The position numbers were made by a program, and so were the translations under genes. A DNA stretch of 18,536 nt, from assembly GCA_037447655.1 (NCBI GenBank), contig JBBHKE010001031.1, positions 142,853 to 161,388 of the forward strand, in the 5' to 3' direction. Positions 1 through 11,200 of the stretch are shown here, piece by piece. Position 1 is the first letter of the stretch, and each line of letters starts with the position of its first letter. The DNA comes from Zygnema cylindricum (Eukaryota; Streptophyta; Zygnematophyceae; Zygnematales; Zygnemataceae). The notes beneath the pieces were generated by a model. That model saw nothing but the letters and a program-made list of their open reading frames with translations. It made no database searches and was not told where the DNA came from.

Positions 1-560
1 ACTTTTTTTTTTTTTGATTGTCTTAATGGTTGTTTGTTTGTGCGTTTGTGGTAAGTTGTTTGCGTGAAATCTTCTTTATTTTTGTGTGCAATCATATAGT
101 TTATTCATTTAGTAATGGTAAAACCGACGTACGTCTCAGTATCAAGACCTAGTGGTGCGTTTGTTTAATGGTGTTTGGGTGTTTGTTTGTTGGTAATTCT
201 GTTAGTTTTTTTTTTTTTCAATTACTTAAGTGTGTTTTGATTGCGTTTGCATTTCTTCGAGCTTCGGTGCATGTTTGTGTTACTGTTTGCTTTTCTTTTT
301 ATTATTTTTATTTCATTGTATTTTTTTGTTTCGTTTTTTTTAGTTTTGCTTTTGCATTTGCATTCGCGTTACTGTTAGTACTTCATTTGTTTTCAAAAAT
401 CGGACAATAAAATTTCATGATAATTATGAGATGATAATCAAAAGGGATGTCAGGAAAAAAAAACAATCCTCAACCCTGCTGCTGTTACAACATTTTGACC
501 AATGTTTTGATTATGTTCTACAATGCGAAAAAAAAAATTGAATAAATATATCACTCTCAC
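1..560. other. T-rich stretch, part of DHH-like intron 2; no exon seen
   Basis: The plus strand is T/GTTT-rich (for example 176-400). I searched for the expected DHH-containing third exon on the minus strand and saw none. The open frame at 168-410 is low-complexity Phe-rich translation of T tracts. Confidence 0.5.
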
Positions 561-659
561 CTCTCTGCTTTTCTAGCAAGGGAGTCTGCAAATCCCGACG
601 GTCCTGCGAAATCCAATAGGTAAAATATCCCTATGTTTTCCGTATCCAAGTCTTCTACC
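561..659 (-). CDS. exon 2 of DHH-like gene
   Basis: The acceptor ATTCACAG|G completes codon 53 as Arg. The exon encodes VEDLDTENIGIFYLLDFAGP and then SGFADSLARKAE, ending in phase 2 at GAGAG|GTGAGA. Exon 1 and exon 2 phases match, and the joined protein reads PKR-VEDLD as expected for the family. The following intron is at least 560 nt long and runs off the window. Confidence 0.78.
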
Positions 660-1127
660 CTGTGAATATATCGAAACAAAAACCTACTAACGAAATCAGT
701 TACTCTAGCTTAACAAAATCTCAGAAAACTGTAAAAACGGAACTCAAGTTGTCCTCCTTCACTTGTTAAAATATGCCCTTACTGCTTAGGGGAATACACT
801 GCATTTGGTGTAAACTTAACCCTGAAGCTTAAAGCTTTCTGATAGCAATATGCTGCAAGATTTGCATACTGATATCACTCTTAACAAAAAGTCACTGGCA
901 GCAAAACAAATGTTGTCTCTTTATCACTTGGCGAAAAACATGTCCTTACCGCTTAGGAGAAGTCCTTACCGCTTAGGAGAATACACTGTATTTGGTATAA
1001 ATTTTACACTAAGGCCCAAAGCTTTATGATAACAATGTGCTGCAAGAGCTGCAAAAGCTCCATCAGGACAAGGGTAATGGTACATCACTGCAGCAGTTTT
1101 GACTAATACTGTGGAAGGTAAAGCCAT
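561..1127 (-). CDS. DHH-family phosphoesterase-like protein, N-terminal part (partial gene, exons 1-2)
   Basis: I assign this to the DHH phosphoesterase superfamily (RecJ/NrnA-like metal-dependent phosphodiesterases); the substrate is unknown. Exon 1 is 970-1127 and exon 2 is 561-659, joined in phase 2 to give 85 residues plus a split codon. Motif I is visible as YHYPCPDGAFAALAAH (His17, Asp22), the metal-binding HxxxPDG type. Exon 2 gives IFYLLDFAGPSGF with Asp69 in the motif II position. The pattern resembles an uncharacterised plant/algal DHH protein I recall, in which the real DHH motif follows soon after. That motif is not found in 1-560, so exon 3 should lie beyond the left edge. The start ATG at 1127 sits in a good GCCATGG context; the open frame extends upstream only through non-ATG codons. 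The family call rests on recalled motifs, and the biochemical role is not known to me. Confidence 0.8.
690..868 (-). pseudogene. relic duplicate of DHH exon 1 3' half plus adjacent intron
   Basis: This lies inside intron 1 of the DHH-like gene and is a diverged tandem copy of about 869-1057. The exon-derived part (about 783-865) is roughly 80% identical by eye to the true exon. Read in the homologous frame it has no stop and gives ANLAAYCYQKALSF and then KFTPNAVYSPKQ. The donor is kept as AAGCA|GTAAGG at 782-781, and an AG at 870-869 could act as acceptor. Spliced after exon 1, however, it would be read in another frame and meet TAA after about a dozen codons, so it looks like a relic or a poison exon. 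Similarity continues into the intron, down to about 690. Confidence 0.7.
942..980 (-). repeat. tandem duplication of a 5' splice site
   Basis: The 19-nt block GTCCTTACCGCTTAGGAGA (plus strand) occurs at 942-960 and again at 962-980, a period of 20. On the gene strand each copy carries CCTAAGCG|GTAAGG, so two equal donors lie 20 nt apart. Use of the distal donor would shift the frame. Confidence 0.9.
970..1127 (-). CDS. exon 1 of DHH-like gene
   Basis: This exon encodes residues 1-52 plus two bases of codon 53 (CG). It opens MALPSTVLVK and carries the HYPCPDG motif. The donor reads AAGCG|GTAAGG, with GT at 969-968. A second identical donor lies 20 nt further downstream because a 19-nt block spanning the splice site is tandemly duplicated (942-960 and 962-980). 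Confidence 0.82.
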
Positions 1128-1741
1128 GGCGGAAATTCTCCGTTTCTCTAACTTGCCTATCTTTAAAAGAGTTAACAACACTTATTTGGTAGTGACTTTT
1201 TGGCCGAAAATCATAAAATAGAGGTTACAACACTATTTGAGGGAGTGGATTACAATCTGCCACGTCTCCTAGCACTAAATTAGTGCAAATTTTAAATTAT
1301 AATTTCGCATTAACCCTAACAAACCCTTCACGCTGAATAACAATGGGCATTGTACGGAACAAAGGAGAGACTGTGACAGTACGGACGGAAAGAGACTGCA
1401 AATCTTGTAGAAATAATGTGGAAACGCAAATCGGATCATAAGAGTAAATTTTGAATAGGAGTCGAGAGTTTAAATTCTCTGTTAGTTGAGTTCAGAGTTT
1501 TATCTTCTGTAAGATTGAGAAAAATAAAGAGAAATAATGATTATGATTTAGATGCGTGACTTTTGTAACGTTTTGTGTCTTTCTAATCCCTTTTCTACAT
1601 CTTTGGTTGAATGTAACATACAATTAATTATACAATAGATAAAAAAGCTTCTTGGTTTCTTGACAAGGTTCTAGTTTGAAGCGGCTATAATTCTTCACAA
1701 TCTTGTTAAGTATATAATTAGACTTTATTAAGAAAGAGTGG
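1128..1741. other. 5' flank of DHH-like gene; nothing further identified
   Basis: This is AT-rich non-coding sequence upstream (on the minus strand) of the DHH-like ATG. I see no clear TATA box, CpG island or other promoter element that I would defend. Confidence 0.4.
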
Positions 1742-1886
1742 TAAACCATCTGAGTACATGGGAACAAAAAGTAAAAGACAAAGACGAAACTGGAAAAAAA
1801 AGAATGCAGGTGGAAGCAACTAAGAGGGAAAATAAGGAGAAAGAAACTAACAACAAAAGAAATTGAAAGGAACAACAAGCACAAAA
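1742..1886 (-). repeat. inverted repeat, arm 1 (pairs with 2626-2768)
   Basis: Read on the minus strand, this segment begins CTTTTGTGCTTGTTGTTCC and ends CTCAGATGGTTTA. The plus strand at 2626-2768 begins CTTTTGTGCTTATTGTTCC and ends CCCAGATGGTTTA. Similarity runs through the whole 145/143 nt, about 80% by eye, and stops sharply at both ends. The two arms yield matching Phe-rich open frames, which is what exposed the relationship. Confidence 0.8.
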
Positions 1887-2625
1887 GCAACAATGTGTTT
1901 CGCCTTTCTTTTTCTCATTTACATGTCTATCTCATTTTCTTCTCAAACTCGTTCACGTTTTCCTTGCTTTCTTTTTTGAAAGTAATCAAAGCGACTTGTT
2001 TGATTGCAATTTTCATGGAATCCCCATCACTCAAATGTGCCCTTGAGGTTCCCTTTGTTAAATTTTTGACTCACACTAATATTGGTTGCCATTGGCATTA
2101 TGACAAATTCTTACCAATCACTTTGTTTATAAGAAATAAACGCTTTTCACGCTTTGCATTTATTGTTGAATCTTGGCTTTTTTGTCACACTCGTTTCATC
2201 TTTTTCCTTAAAAGAGCTTTCCATGGACACTCAAAAAACTAAATGTGGTGACCACTTTCAAAATTTAAAATTTTATTACATGATCACTTTATCGTTTTCT
2301 CAATTGCTCTTATGCAAAAAATAGTCACACCACGATAATAAACACAAATAATTAAGTTCACTTCGTAAAAAAATTGCGTTCTCCACTCTATTAACTTGTT
2401 GTCACACAATCATGTCCCTCCTCACCATCTTTATTATTTATAATGGTATAAGTTGTGGGATACATACAAGGACATGCTAAACATTATCATTTTTTCCAAA
2501 CAAATTAGTGTATTACATTAAAGAAAAATATGTCATGCGTATTCATGTGAGTTTCACTCCAAAATTTAAGAAGAGTCACACTTCAATTGTACCAAAATAA
2601 ATATTACTTCTAATAAAATAACAAC
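1887..2625. other. spacer between inverted arms; no supported gene
   Basis: This is AT-rich sequence. One plus-strand frame of 115 codons (1895-2242) is open, but it is Phe/Leu-rich, matches nothing I recognise and has no splice or codon evidence. I do not call it a gene. Confidence 0.4.
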
Positions 2626-2768
2626 CTTTTGTGCTTATTGTTCCTTTCAATGCCTTTTGTTGTTTATTTTTTTCGTCTTATTTTCTTTTTAGTCGCATAC
2701 ACCTTAATCCGGTTTTCTAGTTTCGTCTTTGCCTTCCATTTTCTTTTCCCATTTACCCAGATGGTTTA
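2626..2768 (+). repeat. inverted repeat, arm 2 (pairs with 1742-1886)
   Basis: This is the second arm of the inverted pair, separated from the first by about 740 bp of AT-rich DNA with no recognisable transposase. It may be two insertions of one repeat family in opposite orientation, or the arms of a decayed foldback element. A poly-A run (2791-2807) follows 22 nt after the arm. Confidence 0.8.
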
Positions 2769-3231
2769 TCATCTGAAGTATTACATATACAAAAAAAAAA
2801 AAAAAAACATAGGGTGTTACATATAGGCTTAAATAATAATCTGAATTAAAAAGGGAGACGGAAAAGAATTTGAGTACATTAATAAAACAAAACGGAAAAC
2901 AATAGTCTATTTAGAAACGTCGATAACAGGTGAAAATAAAATGACAAAGCAAAAAGAGAAACTAAAGACGCGACAAAAACCATGAAAAACAACATCAAAA
3001 CATCGAAGCCTATGCGCGACGCCACCAAAACTAAAAAGATGTAAACCAATCAGAGTCTTCAACCTCTAAAATAACTCTCCTTCCTTTAAACTTCGATGTT
3101 CAGTGGAACTCAAAGGAGGAGGTCTGTATAACAAGTCGACGATTTTACGGTTTTAAGGGCTTTAATGGGGCAACAACAGATCGAAGAAGAATGGAACTAT
3201 CCGCCCATTGAAAAATTGTTGACAATAATAG

Positions 3232-3480
3232 CCCGTGAGTATAAAAGGTGGAGGGCTCCCAGTGCCCCTCCTATCGAATGAGCCTCGACCACCAATATGG
3301 AGGACCTTGTCCTAAGGCAATGTCCATTAAAGCAAATATCTCAACTACTATTAAAACTTATTTCCAAATTTGAGTTCCAAAATTCAGCATGGACGTTGAT
3401 AGAGTCTCGTGAGTGGAGAAAGTAGAAGACTCCTCGACTGAGAGCAACGTTCATCAACTTAATACCTCGACCACCAATAT
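3232..3480 (+). repeat. degenerate direct repeat, two copies
   Basis: Copy A (about 3232-3298) and copy B (about 3406-3480) both begin CGTGAGT, continue through purine-rich then CTCC-containing sequence, and end with the same 16 nt CCTCGACCACCAATAT (3283-3298 and 3465-3480). The interior is diverged and differs in length. The copies are about 180 nt apart. The family is unknown; it may be a transposable element relic. Confidence 0.6.
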
Positions 3481-4782
3481 AATAAAATCGTACGTAGAAC
3501 CTCGGAGTACATAATCAGATTCCTTGTCTCAGCTGGCATCTTGCACCGCCACCCTTATTAAACAAAGTAAATATCATGTTTGGATATATTATCACGTCTT
3601 CCTGTTAAAAGTTTCTTAGCTTTGAACAGAAATGACTCACATTTTGCACCACCTGTCAACCATTCATTTGATTATGTAAGGACCGTCTCTTTTTTTATTT
3701 TATTGAGAGTGGCTAGGCAGTTGGGAGTTATTAGATCCACTAGAAAGTAGGGACTTTAGGTGCAGGTTCCTTACCATAGAAACTTGAAAGTGGAAACCAT
3801 GGTGTAAAGTAACTCTGTAATTGAAAAAATGTTCCAGGTTTCATTCAAACGTTGTGAGCTCCAAATTATATTTATTGATGGCTAGTGTCACACTGTAAAA
3901 CTAAAGTACAACTCGGGCAAAATGCATGCCTCTGTTCAATTCATAATTTTTGTCCTTTGTGGTATTCTTGACAGAGAGGATCATTTTGTTCATTGGCTTG
4001 GTTTGATTTTGCTATCATATTTATCCAAAAGTTAATCCAAATATCTTAAGAGAATTCGCTTATCCAAAAACTTTTAGAAACACTGAAAAATCACGTCTTT
4101 GTGCCAAGGTGATCTTACTACTTGCGAATTCACATTTTTCCTCTCAATTGAGCTTAAATTCTGTCAAATATGTTTTGAAGAGGGTATTTCTAACAGGTGC
4201 ACAAAAAATCCTAAATGCATAATTTTAAGCGCTCTCTCTGCAGGTTTCTCTGAAAACCAGTCGAACTGATTTCAGCAAAGAATCGCGAGTCTTGGAGACA
4301 ACTTTTCAAGATGATAAGGATTATAATACAATGCGGAAATCCACGTATTCCAAAAAATTGACCATGTCACAAAGGATAAACCGCAGAGACAATATCCTCG
4401 AAGAAAAAGCCTCCACATTGATGCCAAAATCAGGGTCACCTTTCTAAAACCTCAAAAAATTTTGCCCTGTTTGCTATTCTCAAACCTGACTGCTTTTCGC
4501 AAAAAACGATTCTCTGATCCTTTTTTTCGGGAGAAACTCTAAAAACTGTCCTTCAAGTTTTAAGTTGCAAATCCCACATTTTTCTATCAAAGCCACATTT
4601 TCACATTTCCTCGCGATAAGCGCAACTTTTTAACATTTCCTCGCCACATTTGTTAACGTTTCATCACCACATTTAACATATTTTACCTATGTCACACCAA
4701 TTTTGACGATTCTAGCAATTCTTATAATTCCACTTTTTATGCCGTAGTTTGACATTATAGTCTCACCATATTTTACCATTTT
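3481..4782. other. 3' flank of the H+-PPase gene; no gene seen
   Basis: No open frame over 60 codons and no exon-like block was found on either strand. At 4565-4700 the plus strand repeats CCACATTT / CATTTCCTCGC loosely, a decayed short repeat. No AATAAA lies close to the H+-PPase stop on its strand; the nearest I noticed is about 900 nt downstream (plus 3869-3874). Confidence 0.45.
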
Positions 4783-4888
4783 TTAACTGTCAATGAAGAG
4801 AGGAGCCATAACTAGAGTGATAGTTGCGAGCATCTTAATGAGTACATGTAGTGAAGGCCCCGCGGTATCTTTGCATGGATCTCCAACT
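4783..4888 (-). CDS. H+-PPase exon 14 (residues 806-840), C-terminus
   Basis: The acceptor is GGATTCCCAG|AGTTGG. It encodes [20 protein letters not shown] and [14 protein letters not shown] and ends in TAA at 4785-4783. The last helix and the very short lumenal tail match the family end (TLVMAPIFL in AVP2) with four extra residues. VGDPF in relatives is VGDPC here. Confidence 0.94.
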
Positions 4889-5221
4889 CTGGGAATCCAC
4901 CAATAAAAAAGAAAGAAAGAATGGAAGGGAAGGGAAGGGAAGGGAAGGGGAGGGAGGGGGGGGGGAGGGGGTGAGAGGGAAGGGTTTAGAGTGGAGAATT
5001 GACGTTTTTTATCAACATATGGCGAACATTCATTGTTAATCTTTTCAAAAGATCAAGAGGGCTTTAGGTATGATAATCAGAAGATGAAGAAGATTTCATC
5101 TTTCAGTCGCAGAGCAAAAAACCCAACCTCAAACCCAAACCCATATCCCAAAACCAAACCAATCCAAACTCAATCCCAAACCCAGACCGGACCCGGAGCA
5201 AAAACTGAACCGAAACCCAAG

Positions 5222-5254
<33 letters not shown>

Positions 5255-5256
5255 AA

Positions 5257-5293
<37 letters not shown>

Positions 5294-8200
5294 AGAACGG
5301 AGAACTCACGTGTCTCCTGTGACAGCTGCCTTGTGTGTGTCACTTCCCTTCCCTCCAAGATTCCCAACTTCAATGTACTTTTTGGCATTATCCCAAGCTC
5401 CACCAGCCGTGTTAAGAAAGAGAGCCATCAAAACTCCGGTGACCGTAGCAAACATGAGAAGCCCGGCAACTGCTTTCGCTCCGAGAAGAATTTGTCCAGT
5501 CCAACCTCCAATCACACGGAATACTACTCCTGTATTCCACACAAAAGAAAAGAAAGAAAGAAAGAAAGGAGGAAAGAGGAAAGAAGAAAAGAAGGAACGA
5601 AGGAAAGAAAGAAAGAAAGAAAGAAAGAAAGGAGGAAAGAGGAAAGAAGAAAAGAAGGAACGAAGGAAAGAAAGAAAGAAAGAAAGAAAGAAAAATGAAA
5701 AAAAGGGTTTCTCACGAAAGAAGAGCAAAGAAAAAAGAAAGAAGACAAGGACAAAAGGACGGAAGGAAGGAAAGAAAGAAGGAAGAAAAGTAGGAAGGAA
5801 GAGTGGAAGAAAGACGGAAAAAGGAAAGCGGAAAAGAAAGAAAAAAAGGAAGAAGAAGGTTACCGGCAAAAGAAAAGCAAACAAGAAAGAAAAAAATTAA
5901 TAGTCTCTACCTAATATTTTCAATAATTGTTAACCATATCAACTATGAACAAACTATGAACACTTATGAACAAATACGATCAGTTACTAACAACTATCAA
6001 CAATTAACAACAATTACAAACCCAGAATAACAATTATTGAAAAAAATGGCAAATGTGAACTGAAAAGAACCATTCTTGATCACATAAACACACATCAATT
6101 TGATATATAAAAAACTCTGATTCTACTTCATTCTGACATGAACACTTCTAAAAATCTCTCTCAAAGAGATTCTTTTATCCGTTTCTTTAAAATATGTTAT
6201 CTTATAAATATGGTTGCCTCCGCATGTCCACCTTTTTCAGGGATCTCTCGGAAAGAAGCAAAATGAGAAAGTTGGGAAAAAAAAGAAAGGAAAACAAAAG
6301 AAAGATGACTTATCCACCAAAATAGGTGTCCCAAATCCCCTCCACTTCTCGTCATTATATTGAAAAAAAATTCACAGAGAGATAAATGAACAAAATGATG
6401 GCTTACAGGTGACAATTGGCAATCCAATTCACCTCCACTTTCCTTGTTGATAAATAACATTCAGTGATAAAGAAACAGCAAAAACAAGATAAACATGGCT
6501 TACAGATTAGAATTAGCCAATTCACTGCCGATTAATGTATTGAGGGAGAGATAGAAACACAACTCAAAAATGGCTTCCTGATATCTTCAAGGAGATAAAA
6601 TTAAAACAAAAAAATTACCGACGACAATAGGAGTTCCGAGTGCGAGAAGTCCCGGTTTTATCATCTCCCTTAGAGCCGATTCCGCAACAATCGAAACACA
6701 TCTCGAGTAGTCGGGACGCTCCTCGTAAGTCTGTTTCATCCCCGTCCAAAAACTTAACATCATTGCTTATTTATCATTGGTAGTTATGAAAACATGATAG
6801 CTTTTCATAAACTGCAGTTTGTTTTTCATGTCACAGTGATACTTAAAATGGAGCACTGTTTTATTAAAGTAAGAAGGCTTTGGATAGGGCTTCCCCCACT
6901 CTCTCCCCCTCCCTCTCCCTCTCCCTCTCTCCCTCTCCCTCTCTCCCTCTCCCTCTCCCTCTTTCTTCTCCTTTTCACTCTCCCTCTACTTTTCTTCCTT
7001 ATTTACTCAGCTTACTGTAAGTATTCTAATTGACCGGAAAATAAATGTGTATGATTCCATACACTTTTTACAAGTACTTCAATCGAGTACTCATACGATA
7101 ACATGATTACTCATGAAGTAACCAGATTCCCCATATAGTAGCATGATTACTCCATATAAAAACATGATTGTCCATGATAACAAAAGTCAATTCTGTCTGT
7201 ATAGTATAAACCTAAATAAATTTAAGACATTTCAAAATACCCTAAAAACCCCTTAAAAAAACCCCTGTTCCAGGAGAAATTACCGAAAAACTCACCATAA
7301 TTCCAGGACGTTCCCGGAATTGTCTCCGAACCTCAACTACAACTTCTTGGGCAACTTTTCCGACAGAAGAAGTTGCAAATGCACTAAAAAGGAAAATAAG
7401 AGCTGCCCCCAAAAGTCCCCCCACAAACACTTCCGGAATTGCAATATCCACCTGCCATAGTAAACAATCTCAATGGTTTATTAAAAACAGAAAGAGGCAA
7501 AACAAAGTATTCTAGGTTTAAAAACACATTCTTTGTACCACTGACATGAAATTTTAAATGCGGAACTTACTGCCGTTAAGGAATTGGATATTTATCGCTA
7601 TTTGGGTTAATAATTCTGCCGTTAAGCATTAACTGAATACTTACTGTATATATTTACAGTTTCTGGTAGGTTTCTGTTCAGTTTCACAGAGCAGTTCTCC
7701 GACTTTCAACATTTTGAAAGATCAGTTTTGTCCAACATGTAAATAATAGGAGAAAATTTGCCTCAAAGAATCTGTTCAGACATTATCAGGAATTTATTCG
7801 GACATTATCTAAAACGACAATCCCAAAAGTTCAGTCCCTCCAATCACAGAAATTCTCGAGAGTGATTTCCTGATATAAAGTTTAGGGGATAAAAACTGAA
7901 AATGCCAACAAATGAACAATTCTCAAAACCAATCAAGAAAAAAAAAAAAAAAAAATACATATATATATACATATATATACACATATATATATACACATAT
8001 ATATATACATATATATATATACATATATATACACATATATATATACATATATATATACACATATATATACACATATATATACATATATATATACATATAT
8101 ATATAACCAAAAACAAGACAAGAAAATCGAGATTTCAACACACAGTTGGGCAGAAGCTTTGTGAAAGAGAGACGGAGAGGAGAGGGAAAGAGAGAGGGAG

Positions 8201-11200
8201 AGAGAAAGGGAGAGAGAGAAAGTATGTGACAAACCTGGGTAAAGGGAATTCCAGAATAGGATGAAACTTCATCCATGTATGCTGAAAAGAGGAGGAATGA
8301 GGCGAGTGCTGCTGAGCCAATAGCAAAGCCTTTTGTGGTCGCCTTTGTGGTATTTCCCACTGCGTCTAAAAGATCCGTTATTTCTCGAACACTCTCAGGC
8401 TGTTTCCATGCGAAAACGGAAAAAAAAAAGAAAAAAAAAATGGAACAACAAGATCACTGTAATGATGGTAAATGCTGTACTTGGTGACGGTAAAAGGTGA
8501 CATTGCATAATGTACTTTGTGAGAGTAAGGGATTATAGAACATAATGTAACTTGTGGAGATGAAGAATGATAGTACATAATGTTCTTGGTGATGATAAAA
8601 ATGATGAGGATATACGTTTTGTTCTGATGGTCAATGAAGTTGTAAGATTGTAAGTCAGTAGTCTTACATACAAAGTGAGTAAAAAAAAGAAAAAAGGAGC
8701 ACATTCCAGAACAAATGGTCTGTAAGACTAAATGACAAAAGGACAATATAATGATGCTAAAAAAAACCGTAAATTTGCAGAAGATTAAATTCCAAAATGA
8801 TAATCCGAAATGACATTATGCTAGATTTGGTCTTCACGCGAAAGAAAGTTGAGAAGTTAAAAACATAACTTGAATGATATAAACATCAATTGAAAGAAAA
8901 CATAACGATTTCGCCTGTACAACCAGATGACCAAGATCGCTTCTCGAATCAACAACAAAAAACCACAAAAAAGGGGGCTAAAATGAGTAATAAACAGAAA
9001 AAAAAAAAATTGCGGCAAAAACCCACCGACCTGATTGCTCATTTCCACAATTCCACCCGCATTATCAGTTATGGGTCCAAACATATCCATAGTCAAAACA
9101 TACGCCGCGGTACTAAGCATTCCCATAGTCGCGACGGCCGTCCCAAATAATCCTCCGACCAAATCTCCATTATCATCCATTAAACCCGAAGTTTTCCCGA
9201 GCCAAAAGGAACTAATAATAGCCACACTAATTACGAAAGCTGGAAGAGCCGTGGCTTCCATGCCAAGACCAAGACCAGCAATGACATTTGTACCGTGTCC
9301 AGTAACACTTGATTCGGCTAATTTTCTCACTGGTTTGTATTTATAATCTGTATAATATTGAGTTATCCAAACGAAAGCATATCCCGTGGTAATTCCCACA
9401 AGCCCACAAAGGGCAAAATGAAGCCAAGCTAAGGGAGCTTGGTCAGTATATAACAGCCAGCGAGTTGACTGCGAACAATAAATTTTGAAACACATAAAAA
9501 AAAAAGAGAAAAGATTCAGACATCGGAAGGATAAACTGAGATTAAAAAGCCAATCCATTTCTGTTTTCACTTTGAATCATGCCTGGTCATCCTTTGAAAA
9601 GCAAATAGAGAACAATACTTCTCTTTTCTCTTTCCATGCTGAAGAGATACCCTTTCATGCTATTACAGCACGAAACTTTTGATAAAAAATTATGAAAAGA
9701 AAAAAAAAAATCTGAAATGATGACAAAAAATGATTTGCTTTCAAACAATAATAAGCAAGAAGTTTTAGAAAATACTGAAGGTAAAAGGTTTTTATATAAT
9801 AGAGAGACAACCAAAGAGAAATTTTTGTTTCAAATTATGAGAAAAAAGAATGTTACAGAAAGAAAATTTGTTATCGAAGTATGACCTGAAAGGGGTGAGT
9901 TACCAAATCCAGAAACATTTATGATAAAATCTTGAAAAAATAAATAAATAGGTTATAGAATTCCCATAAGAAAGGAACGTTATTTAACTTCCATCGCAAA
10001 ATATTCCAATAGGATCCTGGAGAATCCTATAAAGAACGGGCGGTTAATGAAGTTCCATAGCAAAATATTAAATCACGAAAACTCACCGCACCAAAAGTCA
10101 AAATAGCGAGAACCACTGTAATTTTGTAACCTCCCAAAAGAACCTCCATGGGATCCTCCACAATTGCCTTATTACGAGCATTTCGACTCCCTTTAATGGA
10201 GAAAATACCAATAGCAGAAACTACAAGGTCAAAAGAATGTACTACGAGGGGGAATAAGATGAAGCCCCTGGGATCTGTGTGTAGAAGACAGAAAAAATTG
10301 TAGAAGAAAGAAAGAAAAATTAAAGAATTAAGAGAGAAAAGTTGTGAAAGAGAGAATAGAGAAGAACTGCAGAAGAAAAGAGAGAGAAATCCAGTCGGCC
10401 TGGCTCCCCCTCTCCTCCTCACTCCCTCCTCTAAAGAAATGCACTAAAAGAATAAGAGAAAAGGGCGATAACCCCTCCTTCCTACTCCCTCCTCCCTCCT
10501 CCCCCCTCCCTCCTCCCTCCTCCTTCCTCCCTCCTCCCTCCTCCGGCCTTCCCCCTCCGGCCGTCCCCCTCCGGCCTCCCCCCTCCGGCCTCCCCCCTCC
10601 GGCCTCCCCCCTCCCCCCTCAGGCCTCCCCCCTCCGGCCTCCCCCCTCCCCCCTCCGGCCTCCCCCCTCCCCCCTCCGGCCTCCCCCCTCCCCCCTCCGG
10701 CCTCCCCCCTCCCCCCTCCGGCCACCCCCTTCCAGCCTCCCCCCTCCAGCCTCCCCCCTCCCCCCTCCCCCCTCCCCCCCTCCCCCCTCCCCCCTCCCCC
10801 CCTCCCCCCTCCCCCCTCCCCCCTCCCCTCTCCCCTCTCCCCCCCCCTCTCCCCTCTCCCCCCTCCCCACTCCCCCTTCCCCCCTCCCCCCCTCCCCCTT
10901 CCCCCCTCCCCCCCTCCCCCCTCCCCCCTCCCCCCTCCCCCTCTCCCCCCTCCCCCCTCCCCTCTCCCCCCTCCCCCCTCCCCCCTCCTCCCTCCTCCCT
11001 CCTCCCTCCCCCCCTCCCCCCTCCTCCCTCCTCCCTCCTCCCTCCTCCCTCCTCCCTCCTCCCTCCTCCCTCCTCCCTCCCTCCTCCCTCCTCCCTCCTC
11101 CCTCCTCCCTCCTCCCTCCTCCCTCCTCCCTCCTCCCCCTCCTCCCTCCTCCCTCCTCCTCCCTCCTCCCTCCTCCCTCCTCCCTCCTCCCTCCTCCCTC

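Noticed and set aside
1128-1181. Longer N-terminus for the DHH-like protein starting at 1181
   Set aside because: The codon there is GTG, not ATG. The first ATG, in a GCCATGG context at 1127, is the likely start.
1895-2242. 115-codon plus-strand frame
   Set aside because: It is Phe/Leu-rich, reads through AT-rich DNA, shows no recognisable domain and lies between the arms of an inverted repeat.
3132-3281. 49-codon plus-strand frame with a protein-like reading (EEEWNYPPIEKLL)
   Set aside because: It is short, without splice context or recognised homology, and overlaps the degenerate repeat. Chance is adequate to explain it.
5118-5220. Interstitial telomere-like CCCAAA repeats
   Set aside because: The units are irregular and match no exact telomere repeat over more than two copies.
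5033-5900. Lys/Arg/Glu-rich plus-strand frames of 221 and 196 codons
   Set aside because: They are translations of poly-A and GAAA microsatellites and of the antisense of exon 13.
7844-8264. Tyr/Ile repeat frames on both strands
   Set aside because: They are translations of the ACATATAT microsatellite in intron 10.
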